64,000 nt of DNA from Ophiura sarsii (lineage: Eukaryota > Echinodermata > Ophiuroidea > Amphilepidida > Ophiuridae), in NCBI GenBank assembly GCA_035610835.1, contig CM069457.1, forward strand, positions 15,470,149 through 15,534,148. The letters are read 5' to 3'. Below the pieces are notes generated by a model, which saw only the letters and a list, made by a program, of their open reading frames with translations, was not told the DNA's origin and made no database searches. How positions within the stretch are numbered: position 1 is the first letter of the stretch; every line of letters starts with the position of its first letter. Below, piece after piece: positions 10,236 through 21,700 of this stretch. Position numbers and translations under genes: made by a program.

Positions 10236-10814
10236 TACACCTAAAAGGATTAAGAAAAATTAGCCTTCTTTGTACAACAAAACGTCGATTCAAAAATGCT
10301 GGTAGAGCCGCAACCAGCATTTTACGTCCGACAGTATCCCCCTGCAGTACGCGTGATACATAACGCAATTACGCAAACCATATTTGCATAGAGAGTGTTT
10401 TTCAATAAATAGCGATGATTTTGTTTTAATCAAGTTTTGCTGTGTTTTTGTTAGTAGAAGCAACAATAATGGCAATTTTAATGTTCATCTTGAATTCTGA
10501 AGTAAATTTTTAAACATTTAAAATTTTCAACACCACTTAATGTTCCTTTAACAGAAAAAGAAAACACAAGCATACAATGTGCATTTTTCACATCGGATAA
10601 CTTTTATTAAAAACACAAAAGCATAACTATTGACTCTTAGTTAATTGATTTTTATAATAAAAAAATTAAAATTTAAGCATAGGACATAGCTTATTTTGGT
10701 AAAAAAAATAAAAAATAAAAAAAATCGCATAGCACGTAGCTTTTTGGCCAAAAGGCGCTAAGACAAATTATTTTTAAATAATTTAACAATTAAAATTGTT
10801 TTGGAGTTATAGGG
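10236..10814. other. No gene seen
   Basis: AT-rich sequence with short A runs; nothing recognisable. Confidence 0.4.
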
Positions 10815-11004
10815 GTCTTTACGGTGGGCGGCGAAGGGAGCAGGGAGGGTGGGTGTGTGGTGGTGGTCATTCGGATGTAAGCCGAACTTGATTTCAAAAT
10901 CTTGTAAACAGATTATTTGTATCAACTCGGCGCCGGCGAACATTTGTACGTTTGCGGTGGTCATGGTGGTGCGGAAGTAGTACAGGACTTGTATTTGTAT
11001 TAAT
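10815..11004. repeat. Dispersed G-rich repeat, copy 2
   Basis: gggcggcgaagggagcagggagggtgg...gaacttgatttcaaaatctt matches the order of blocks at 7683-7800. Confidence 0.55.
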
Positions 11005-11012
11005 GTCTAGGG

Positions 11013-11449
11013 CAAGCGTGTGCAACCTGCGGCCCGCGGGCCACATGCGGCCCGCCGACCTCTAATCTGCGGCCCGCGAAGCAATCATAAAATCCCCATT
11101 GATGCGGCCCGTTTTAACCGGAACTCCCTAGTTTTAGACAAATGGCGGAATGATTTAGTTGTGTGCTCCCTTATAATTAGCAGGGTGACGCGCTGCAATA
11201 AGTAAATATAACTCAAGGCGTGATTGCGTGATAAAATCCCTTGTTAAAATGGCGCTTGCAGCAGCCACAACGAGTATTAGAGGAAATTACACGAAGAGAA
11301 GCGGGCTTATTCCATGAGCAATGGACTTCCCCTCTCCCAATTACTCCTCCTCCGGACGTGTTTTGGAATGTTCGACAATCACTGCGGCCCGTGAATAGAT
11401 CTCAAAATCACAATGCGGCCCGTGTGGTAGAAAAGGTTGCACATGCTTG
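11013..11449. mobile_element. Non-autonomous hAT-like element, GCGGCCCG-rich ends
   Basis: The ends CAAGCGTGTGCAACCT and AGGTTGCACATGCTTG are imperfect inverse copies flanked by a perfect 8-bp duplication gtctaggg (11005-11012, 11450-11457). Subterminal tgcggcccg repeats occur near both ends, as in hAT families whose transposase binds subterminal motifs. The 437-bp interior has no transposase. Confidence 0.92.
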
Positions 11450-11690
11450 GTCTAGGGTATATAAGCGGGCGGGTGGTCGTGGTCGGACGGGGTGGTGGTT
11501 TTTTTGGCGGGCGGGCCGGCGGCAATATGTTATTTACCGTAAACAACATGGCGGGTGGTCGAGCGGGCGGACGTGCCGGTGTATGGGGGCGGAATGATGT
11601 AGAACTTGAATTAAACTTAAATCGTTGACAATTATATTTGGTGTTAATTTTAACATAACATTTTACCATCCGAATTTGTTCCTACTAGCG
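11450..11690. repeat. Dispersed G-rich repeat, copy 3
   Basis: gcgggcgggtgg...tatttaccgtaaacaacatg...ggcggaatgatgtagaacttg shares blocks with 7683-8009 and 9181-9310. The hAT-like element above inserted at its edge. Confidence 0.6.
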
Positions 11691-11707
11691 AAAATTAAGC
11701 CCTCATA

Positions 11708-12120
11708 CACTCTAAGAAAAAAGGGTTCCACTTAGATCCTTTTTCTGTCCTGTATGTAGAACCCTAAGAGCTCTAAAGGTTCTATAAAGAACTTTAAAAG
11801 GTTGTATAGAGAACCTTAAAAATTTAGGTAGGTCTTAGGGACTTTCTTCACGGGCTCATCACAAAGTTTAAAAGAGTGAAATACAGTGTTAACAACATTA
11901 ATCTTTTTTTGGTTTTGCATAATTATTTTCTGGCTAAAGAAACCTTTTCCAAGAACCTTAAAAGGTTCTTTACTTGTACTAGGGTTCCAAACAAGGTTCT
12001 TCACTATACTTAAGGTTCTACAAAGAACCATTTTCTTGGCTTACGAACCTTTTTAGTTCTATAAAGAACCCATGGGTTATCAGGAAAGAACCCAAAAAGG
12101 TTCTTTAACCAGTGAAGAAC
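11708..12120. repeat. AAGGTTCT/AGAACCTT repeat cluster
   Basis: The motif aaaggttctttaaagaacc and close variants occur at least ten times on both strands in 400 bp, from actctaagaaaaaagggttcc to gttctttaaccagtgaagaac. This fits a MITE family built on short inverted motifs. No coding frame. Confidence 0.7.
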
Positions 12121-12522
12121 GTAATTCGCTATTTGTTTAGTTTATAGATACTCATATTAAAATATGTCACCCAGTTTTGTATAACCCCTAAACTCGGACA
12201 AATAGCAAATATTTTGAAATCAATTCCTACCGATTTAACGCGTCTGAGAACGAGAGTGACGTTTTATATGGATGTATTGTTGAGAACTTATTTCATGACA
12301 GAGCGAATGGATACATCGACTTTTTGTGTTGAGCGACCTTGATCCGTCCGAAACACACATAGCTTCAAAAGAAACTACACACTTGTTCGTCCCTGTCTTG
12401 ATTATCTATGATATATCACAAAAATTGCATAATACGTCTCAGTTTTATAGTGATTCTATATGATGTTTGCGTCCAATGCGTCACATCACAGCCAACACTT
12501 CACATTAGACCGGACCTCGCAT
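12121..12522. other. No gene seen
   Basis: Unremarkable sequence between two repeats. Confidence 0.4.
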
Positions 12523-13170
12523 CAGTGGCGTAACCAGCGGGGGGCAGGCGCCCCCCCCCCCCCCCACACTAGTGGAACCCTTGTGCCCCCCCCCCCCAGG
12601 GGCGGATATTTCTTGTTTTGTGTGGGGGGGATGAACCGAAGCTGGTACTATCAAAGCGGTGCGCAGCACCGCCCTCCGAGCTATGCTCGGACAGGGGGGT
12701 GTCTGAGGGGGGATGTGCCCCCCTCAGAAGTAGAAAATTTTTCAATTTTCGAACTCATTTGGTGCGATCTGGTGTATACTTTTAACCAATATTTTATCGA
12801 AAAGCCACCTCTTCATTTCCAATCAATATTTTGTTTTTATCAATGCAAGAAAGAAGTTGAGCATATATACTGATATTTTCTTGATTTAAGTATAGATTGT
12901 TTAAAAGCTCGAACAGGGGGAAGTCTGAGGAGTGATGTGCCCCCCTCAGAATTTTTTTTTTATTTAAAAAAAAACGAACCCATTTGGTGTGTACTTTTGC
13001 ACAATATTTAATTGAAAAGCAATTACTTTATTTCCAATTTTTATATAGGCCTATAGCCAGAAAGAAGTTATACTAGTTACCTTCAAAAGATCAGATATCT
13101 TGTCAACGTACGTACGTACGTGTATGTATCCTGACCGACTTTTTGTTGGAGGGGGGCCCATATCCACGCC
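12523..13170. repeat. Dispersed repeat, inverted copy of 1-960
   Basis: It begins cagtggcgtaaccag, a hAT-like terminus. It then carries the reverse complement of the first block: gcgcagcaccgccctccg, tctggtgtatac, the internal ~215-bp unit repeated, and the acgtacgtacgtacgt run near 13107. The two copies define one mobile family. Confidence 0.8.
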
Positions 13171-13536
13171 TGGGGACGAATCTAAGTGAATTATCTTTAG
13201 TAAACAAAATGAACATATCATCTCATGGCTGCATGGGGGACCCAGAACACTTATCATGCTTATTACGTGCTTTGAGGCCATTTCCATCAGACAAGTTTTA
13301 AAACTAAATCGTAAACTGTATTAAAAAAGACAAAACAATACACTACTGTTATGAACGTACAGCCTTAAATGGTCTGTATTTTGAGTTTTATTGCTATATT
13401 CTCAGAAATAGTATAGACACATATGATATAACGATACATACATAATATCATTATATTTCTTACCGATTCTGCTGCCTATTAATGCTTACGCATCTTATAA
13501 CCACCATGATGGTTTTGCAGCTAAATATATGTAAAA
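13171..13536. other. No gene seen
   Basis: AT-rich, no recognisable exon. Confidence 0.4.
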
Positions 13537-13839
13537 GTTCAGTGCAAGTGAAACTTTGCAATTATACATTGTTAATATTTAAAAGTTATATTGTTAATAA
13601 AAGTTATACTGTTAGTAAAAGTTGTACTGTAGGCGGCAAGTAGGCCTATGTCTACTTTGTTGTATTATCAAAGTTGCTTGGTGAAAATGGTAACATTAGC
13701 TTCATATTCTTGGGAGGGTTTCCACTCAGATAAATAAAATGATTCTTATAATGCCATGTACATTTAGACACTCAGGATTCTGTTTTATTCAAATATCTTC
13801 GACAAAACCCATAATTGCAAAGTTTCACTTGTACTGAAC
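13537..13839. mobile_element. MITE with 29-bp TIR
   Basis: The terminal sequences gttcagtgcaagtgaaactt(tgcaattat) and the inverse (ataattgca)aagtttcacttgtactgaac match at all but one position. The 303-bp interior is AT-rich. I see no clear target duplication. Confidence 0.8.
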
Positions 13840-14483
13840 ATTGGACATGCATACATATAATATTATACGGTTTATACCATTAGGCACAAATTGACTATCT
13901 GTGCATTAGGTAATTTAAGGAGTTGCCTCTGATCAGTCAAGGCTCGTTTACCACAATATGAGCATGGAAGTAACAGATGAGTGACACCCGATTTTAAGGT
14001 GGAGGTCCATGATATTTTTGGAGAAAAAATGTGATCAAGATGTTGTTTTCATCAAAAGTTACAACGGCAACGTGTTTTTGTTTTTTGTATGTGGTTTATG
14101 ACCACAAAGATTTTGAATGGTTTGAGATGTAAAATCTAAATATCAGGATTTCTACAAAATCCATGCATGTAGTATATAATAAATGTTCACCTGTTTCTGA
14201 ATTAATAAGCAAACATCGGCTTGGTGACAATACCCTAAATAGTTTTTTAAGAATACAAATTGAAGAGCATACATGTGACACCTGTTTAAACCTTGTTTAT
14301 AAGTTATGTCTGGTCAATCCAGGAATTATGTAATGTTCTTTTTTTATCCACAATAACAATCTGACATTTTGGTAAATATAGTTGCTTTCGTCAAAATGAT
14401 CATTTAAAGGTTTATTGTTACCAACCCCCAGAATTATGAAATAAAAACATTTTTAAAAGGCCTCATATTCTTGAAGTTAGGGA
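13840..14483. other. No gene seen
   Basis: AT-rich, no recognisable exon or repeat partner. Confidence 0.4.
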
Positions 14484-14662
14484 CGCACCATTAAATTCTC
14501 AGGGGGCGGGCATGGAATTTTGAATGTGAAAAAACCCTAAGAAAACACCTCAATCTGGCCCATCTGACTAAATATTGAGGAAAACATTTAAAATGTAGAA
14601 AAAGGCCTTTGCCGCCCGACCCCAACTTCCATGTCCCCACCCCTGAAAATCAGACGGTGCAT
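14484..14662. mobile_element. MITE-like element (copy 2 of 5558 family)
   Basis: Ends gacgcaccattaaattctcagg and ...atcagacggtgc are shared with 5558-5932, including the inner gggcatggaa and aacttccatg motifs. This copy is short and lacks the minisatellite. Confidence 0.7.
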
Positions 14663-15335
14663 AAAAGTTCACTAAAAGTAGGACAAGAATTTTTTTTTAA
14701 AATGATTAATGAGTTTATGATTTATAATAATGAAACCGTAACATTTATAAGTTTTATGTTACACTTAATAATAAATACAAGGACATTCAAATTTGAGTGC
14801 ATGGTAAAATGTTGTCAGTATATGGTGATGGATGAATTCCAAATAACTCAGGAGCCATGTCATGACTTATAAATGTTGTGCAACATACATGAACATGTAT
14901 CAGAAAACATGTAGGCCTCTAATTAAGCTCACTGGATATTAAGCATATAAATAGGCTTATAGGCTTGAATTTCAAGGTTTGCTTAATACCTTTATATATA
15001 CGCTCATATTACGTATGATTTCTTAAGTATTAAACTTTCATGAAGGAGGGATTGGGGAATTAAAATATCAGGGGTGAAGGGGGGCTACTAATAGGATCTT
15101 AGATGATATGATAACTCTCAATCACGCTACCTGTAATTAGGTTTGGGTCTTAAGGAAGGCTAGGCCCTAATTGTGTGTGGAGGGGGGGGGGGGGGGGGCT
15201 TGGCATCTGCTGATTTAAAAGACTCCTTCCTTCTCAGCAAGCTCATCACTCCCAGTTAAGTTACCCTGCAAGGGCCAAAGAATCCCCATTCTAAAGTAGT
15301 GAAGTTTACATGTGGAAAAAAACATGGTTAGTCAT
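14663..15335. other. No gene seen; G run
   Basis: Contains an 18-G run near 15182-15199. It probably includes the 3' flank/UTR of the minus-strand gene that ends at 15336. Confidence 0.4.
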
Positions 15336-15769
15336 TTAAAATTTTCCGAACATGTTTTTTCTGGTTGATGATCTACTCACAAATTCTTTTGCTAGTTTAA
15401 TTATATTGACTTGATCAAGAATGTGCTTGTGAACATGACACACAGCAACATTATGTAGTCTCTCCTGGGTCATTGTGGTTCTGAGCCAGGTCTTTAAACG
15501 ACGAAGTGCTGAAAAACTGCGCTCACACTCACACGACGTTACAGGACAAACTAACATGAGACGTAGGATGTTTAGCACCCCTGGAAATATACACCTTGTC
15601 TCAATTGACATCTTTTGGAATGCCTCCTTTGCTTCATGAACCGTTGTAGCATGTGTTGTGCTGCAGAACATTTGTAGCTGTAGTTGAAGCTCGGTTTTGG
15701 TGAGGTTTTGCCCATCAGCCCTGTGGCTCAGTTCAGGGTATCTGCGATATATTCCGTCTTCTATCCGAC
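15336..15769 (-). CDS. hAT-like gene, last exon (dimerisation domain)
   Basis: Acceptor ttacatag. It ends with the hAT C-terminal motif CPVTSCECERSFSALRRLK and a stop at 15336. The Glu of the ERSFS block is the likely third catalytic residue by family analogy. Confidence 0.85.
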
Positions 15770-18700
15770 CTATGTAAAATTAAATTAAAATGCACATTCA
15801 ATACAACTATTACTAGTCAATCATAAAAGTTCTTTAAACATATAATGTTCTTGTGTCTTCAAGTAAGAAATGCAGAAGTATTGGGTGCCTGTAGGCTGTA
15901 GTCCCAAGCAGTTATACCATAAAACCAGAAACTTTTGCGACCCAAAACTTTCACGAATGGGTAATAATGGTTTTTTTGTACCATGAAACTTTCCAAATTT
16001 AGCTTCAATATAATAAAGCCTGTATACTGTACACAAATTTTGCATTATGACAATTTGTTTTACAGTGTCTTGCTGATGGTAGACATGACGAAATAACCAT
16101 GGGGCACACATGGATAACATGCTCGAGAAAAAATGTGTAAAAGGGTAGTTTTTCATGATAGAGCAATGTAGGTGCGTACATTGTTCAGGGTGTCACGTCA
16201 AAGCTAAAATCGAAAAAATGATATGTTTTCAGCATAAAACTTGAAAATGCGCAAAATGTAAGGAAAACTAAAGGAAAAAACTGTTGAAGTACCGTAAAAC
16301 TGGGTGAATATGGACATGGGGGTGAATAGGGACAAAAATGGGAAAAGGTTTTTTAAATGTCACCCGGCCAGTTTGTGTACCGAGGGTGAATAGGAACATG
16401 GGGGCCCCATGTCCCTATTCACCCCGTTTTACGGTACTTATTGTGACTGCACCCTTGACGACAGTAATTCTGTTTACCTGTTGCCATCATTTGCTCAAAA
16501 CTTCTGTACTCTGAAAGACTGCTCCCAGAAGATGTGTCATATCTCTTTCTTATGTTTCCGAGTATGCCATCTATCAGCTGGAGGTACTTTGTTCTGTAGT
16601 ATTCCTCAGCACTGAGTGGGTGATATGACTCAGCAGGTCCTGAAAAGCGCTTTGGTGGTTGCTTGCGTCTTGGGATTTCAAGTGGATCAAGGTTATATCT
16701 AACAACCAGTTCAGATGTCTCATCAAATAGTTCTGAAAATTCACTCTCTTTGCGAAGTTCTTGCATCTTTTTAGTTACAGCACCTACAGACACCAACATA
16801 CCTAAAAACGGATATAATGAAAAGTACATAATAAATGTGCATTACTTGTTGAAATAATATAAATCAACATACTCATGCGCTAATACAAGAGTCCCATAGG
16901 GTCGAGTGCGTTAGACAAGTAATGCAAGGTTAGTAACATAATTCATACATTTGTTTGTATTTGAATTATTACTTCCTTAACTTTTAGATCAAACAATACA
17001 TCCAAGTTTTAAAACTGAACATTCTCATGCCTGTACGATATACTGAACATTTTGTTGGTCTCTCAATATTACCTGTATTTTGTTGTTTAAAATTTATTAC
17101 CGTTCTCATTAATATGCACAACTCAATAACGTAAAATACTTTTTGGGAAAAGAAAATATGTGGAAAATGTACAACCTGGTACTATGTATGATGTATGGAT
17201 TATGCATTACATTACAATAAAAGATACCAGATTGGACAATCATGTTTAAAAGTTCCCAAACAAGTTGGATTGTCATTCTGTTTATTGTGGAGTTGCCCTG
17301 ATATGAAATGATAAATATGACATGGTTTCAATGTGCTTTAATTGGCTATGGCAGTGTATTCATAAGGGGAAATATTTAAAAGCGTATCTTGGACTAGCCC
17401 TCTACACTGCTATGAAGTGAGCGAATAAACAAATGTACCTGAGACAGTAGCTGACCTCCCTTGAAGTCCTCGGTTAAGTGTTTCTAGTAGAGCTAGTGGT
17501 TTGGTTGCCATCTTCAATCCTAGGAGAATTTCTCCTTTCTGAAATCTATCTAAGAGTCCATTGGCTTTGGTAGCACTGTCAGACTTGGACTGTGACATAT
17601 CCTCTAAGCTTTTAAGGACTGCACCATAGTTGTTGATGACTGATTCAATTGCTGCATGACGACAAAGCCAGCGAGTTGGACACAAAGGTTTGATCCCTGA
17701 ATTATTTGGATTGTTACTACCATCTGCTAGGTCTATGACAATTTCTTTGAAGATGTCCTAAAAGAAATAAGTTTGAAGAATCACTTTTATTAGACATCAT
17801 AGGTTTAGAGAGATATACAGCTGGTGTTTAGAGCTGAGACACATGGGAAAGTATTTAATTTATATTGACAAAAATAATATTTCTAAACCCAATCAAAATT
17901 CTAACAGCAACATTATAGTAAAATATCAATTGTGAAGATCATATTCAAAACAGGAAACTTACACAGGGTGACATTAAATGATCCACTCCGAAGCCAGAAT
18001 TGGATCTTTGGGAATGTGTTTTTCACTATAGATGATTTGCCAATCTGATGTGTCGTGATCCAACATACAATCGATCTAATATTATGGTAATGATGTGCAC
18101 GCTCAAGTTACATAATTTGGTTGGCTGTATCAAGCTTTAATCAACTTTATGTTAATACAGCAAACATAGTTAATATTTTAAATGGTATGTATGGAATAAA
18201 CACAACACACAAAGGTCCTCACTTTGAAAACAGCGCCTAGAAATTGACTACAGGTTAGCATGAGTTAGCCCTGAGTTAGTAAATAGTAATGAGTGATCAA
18301 TGTCACACATAGCTAGAATTCGATAAATATGTACCTGCTCACGAATCACAATCATGTACCTGCTCACGAATCACAATCATTGTGTTAAATTGTTTGAAAA
18401 CAATGGCTTGCATTCAAGAGAAGGAGAACTTTCTTTTGTTGCTGTGTTTGACAAGATATTAATTAAAGGAGTCTATAGAGTAGAGACCTACCTTGTATTT
18501 TCCAGATCTCTTGTAGAGTATACCTAACTCGTGCACCCACTGCATGGCATCACGTGCTAGTGGACAATCTTCAACTGCGTGCTGTAAGACTAGGTTGGCT
18601 ATGTGGGAGTTGCAATGAAAGTACATGGCTAGTGGCTGCTTTTCCTTTATTTTTGCTTGACACCCATTATATTTCCCACTCATATTTGATGCGCCGTCAT

Positions 18701-21700
18701 ATGTTTGGGCACGTAGGTTTTCAATTGGCAGTTGCAACCGGGTCAGGACATCGACGATCATGTTTGCAAGATCTTGACCTGTAGTTGATTTCATTTCATA
18801 TAGTCCTATGAACGCTTCAAAAACTTGCGTATTGGCATCAACATAGCGAATGCAAATGGACTCCTGCTCAGTTCCAGTGATGTCTTGTGTGCCATCAACC
18901 ATAATTGAGTATGTGCCATTAGCTTTAATTTCTTCTGTGATGCTGTGCTGTACACTGTCACTGAAAAGCTTAATCATTTCGTTCTGTATATTGTGCGATG
19001 TATAGGTTGTGGAAAGTTGGAGATATGCATCAAGTTCAGGGACATCAATCTTTCTTAGGTTTAACAGCTGGGCAAAATTTCCTTCACTTTCAATATGGCT
19101 ACGGATGGCAAGACCCTGGCGCAGGAGGTATTGCAATGATTCCATTAGCTTAACCAGCATCCTTCTATTGGTGTCTTGTTCTTTTGCTTTCTGCCTTAAC
19201 ATTTGATTCACAACTGTTTTTTGTGCATGCGATTGGAGCTGGCTGGTTGCAAACCGATGGGTTTGAGAGTGTGCATGTTCCTCAAATCGGCTTACCTTCT
19301 TCTTACCGCCACCTGTAACCTTCTTCCAGTTATTGAAGCCAGTACACAGAAAAGCATCTTCTGGAGACTTTGCTAATTTAAGTAGACCTTTTTGTTTAGC
19401 TGACATGCAGGTAAAACAAAGAACGCCATGAATTCCTGGTGAATAGTGAAGCCAGGGATATGTCTTGAACCACTTACTTTGGAAGTAAATATTTTGAGTC
19501 CCTGTTCTCTTTGGCGGGATTATACTGGTGTCACATGGCTGATATGGCTGGGCAGGTAAACCAATGGATGGAGAGCTTGTTGGTATCGAAGTGTTGGGTT
19601 GTGAAACCATGCTTGTTATTGGAGCATTAGGTGGTGAGGCTGTGCTTGGTATCACAGTGTTAGGTGGTGAGGACGTACTAGTTATGGGAGCGTTAGGTAG
19701 TGAGGCCATGCTAGTTATCAAAGCATTAGGTGGTGAGGCCATGCTTGGTATCGGAGCGTTATGTGGTGAGACCGTGCTTGGTATTGGCGCATTGGGTGAT
19801 AAGGATGCGTTTGTTATCGGCGTGTTAGGTGGCGAGGCTGTGCTAGGTATCAGCGTGATAGGTGGTGAGGCTATGCTAGTTATCAAAGCATTAGGTGCCG
19901 GTGAGGCCATGCTTGGTATCGGTGTGTTAGGTGGTGAAGCCGTGCTTGTTACCAGAGTGTTAGGTGGTGAGGCTGTGCTAGGTATCAGCGTGGTAGGTGC
20001 TATGCTAGTTATCAAAGCATTAGGTGCCGGTGAGGCCATGCTTGGTATCGGTGCGTTAGGTGGTGAAGCCGTGCTTGTTACCAGAGTGTTAGGTGGTGAG
20101 GCTGTGCTAGGTATCAGCGTGTTAGGTGGTGAGGCAGTGCTTGTTATCAGAGCCATAGGTGGTGAGGCCATGCTTGGTATTGGAGTGTTAAGGGGTGCCG
20201 CAGTTGTACTTGATGAATTCGGTCTACACCTACAATGTTTAGGAACATAGATTGATGATTGTATTAATACATACATTTATAGAAGAATACTTTACATAGC
20301 CAGTCTAGCATTTACACATGGACATGGATCATAATGTGGTAAACAGAAATCCATGATTATGGTGACTGATATATTCCTCTTTAATTTTAAGATAATTAAT
20401 TGATCTAAATGTGCAACACTGTTTGTGTGCCAACATATATGAGCGATCACTCGAATATAAGGTCTTATATACTATACTTTACATATGATAGCACTGATAA
20501 CAATCATGAAACCGCAACAATTAAGGTATGAAGGCTTCAACAAAATTGCAAAGTCACATGAGAAAATGTTAGCGATGGTACATAAGGATCAAGTAGTGAT
20601 AATGGAATGGATAGGCTACGAGGGTGGATCGGTAAGTTCTGTCACCAAAGGCTTCCCCAGCTACACAAGACAATACTGTCTTTATTGTTTTATGTCATCC
20701 TTTACACCACATTCTTGGCTTCCTCTTATGTAAATTTACTGGCAATATATAACCTGTATAGAATTTGCCAGGCCCATTTCGGCAGCTACTTATCTACCTG
20801 TGAATTGAAGCCTACAAAGACGGTCTCGAATCATGCTGCATCACAACAATGCAAGTCCTCACAAAGCTTGCTACACCCAGACTTACCATGATCAAAATGG
20901 TATCCAAATTGGATGGAACATCTACCCTACTCTCACCCAACTTGGTTCCCTGTGACTTTTGGCTCTTTGCAAAAATAAAATCAAAGATTGCTGGGAGGCC
21001 TTTTTCAAGGATCCAAGACCTAGCCAAATCCATACATTCAGTAATGAGGACAATCTCTACTTTGAATTAACGCCAATGCCTCAAGGGAATGTGACTGTAG
21101 TTTTTGAAATTGTATGGCCATCTTCAAAAACATGGGCCAAGTGACAGAACTTTTTGATCCGCCCTCGTACAATTATTGTCTGAGGTTTTGAATTTACATG
21201 CAAAGTGAATGGTAAAACAGGATTCAGGACCAACAAGATTTTGTGCAGAGAAAGGGCCAGTGCAATGTAATTTTGTGAGAGTCACATTGATTTATTGACA
21301 ACAATAATTGTCAGAAAACGTAAATTTCAAAATTAGAAATTATAACATGATTAAATTTGGAAGAACAACTTCGCTTAAAGTATACGTCTTGATATATTTA
21401 AGATATTTCATATTTCCTTAATATCCAAATTCTGTTTCATAGTTACCTCATAGGTACTGGAACCTGAAAGTAGGACTGAATGGTTGCTTGCTTGCTTTTT
21501 CCTGTGAATTGAATTTAATCATTATATATTTAAAAATATGAACATAAAGAATCACATTTACAATAACAATGATTTCATCAGTTATTAATTAAGTACATAA
21601 CAGCATAATAGGCTACTTAATTTTGTTAATGCAAAGTGTGAAATTCTCGGCACTGTTGTGCCTTAATTTAAGTTGATCCTGGGTTCTAAGTCGAGACTTT

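Noticed and set aside
19564..20250. 228-codon ORF on the plus strand
   Set aside because: Antisense shadow of the 33-bp coding minisatellite; open only because the unit length is a multiple of three.
20230..20276. Met-initiated start of the main hAT-like ORF at 20276
   Set aside because: These residues come from intron; a good acceptor at 20229 joins in phase to the exon at 21447.
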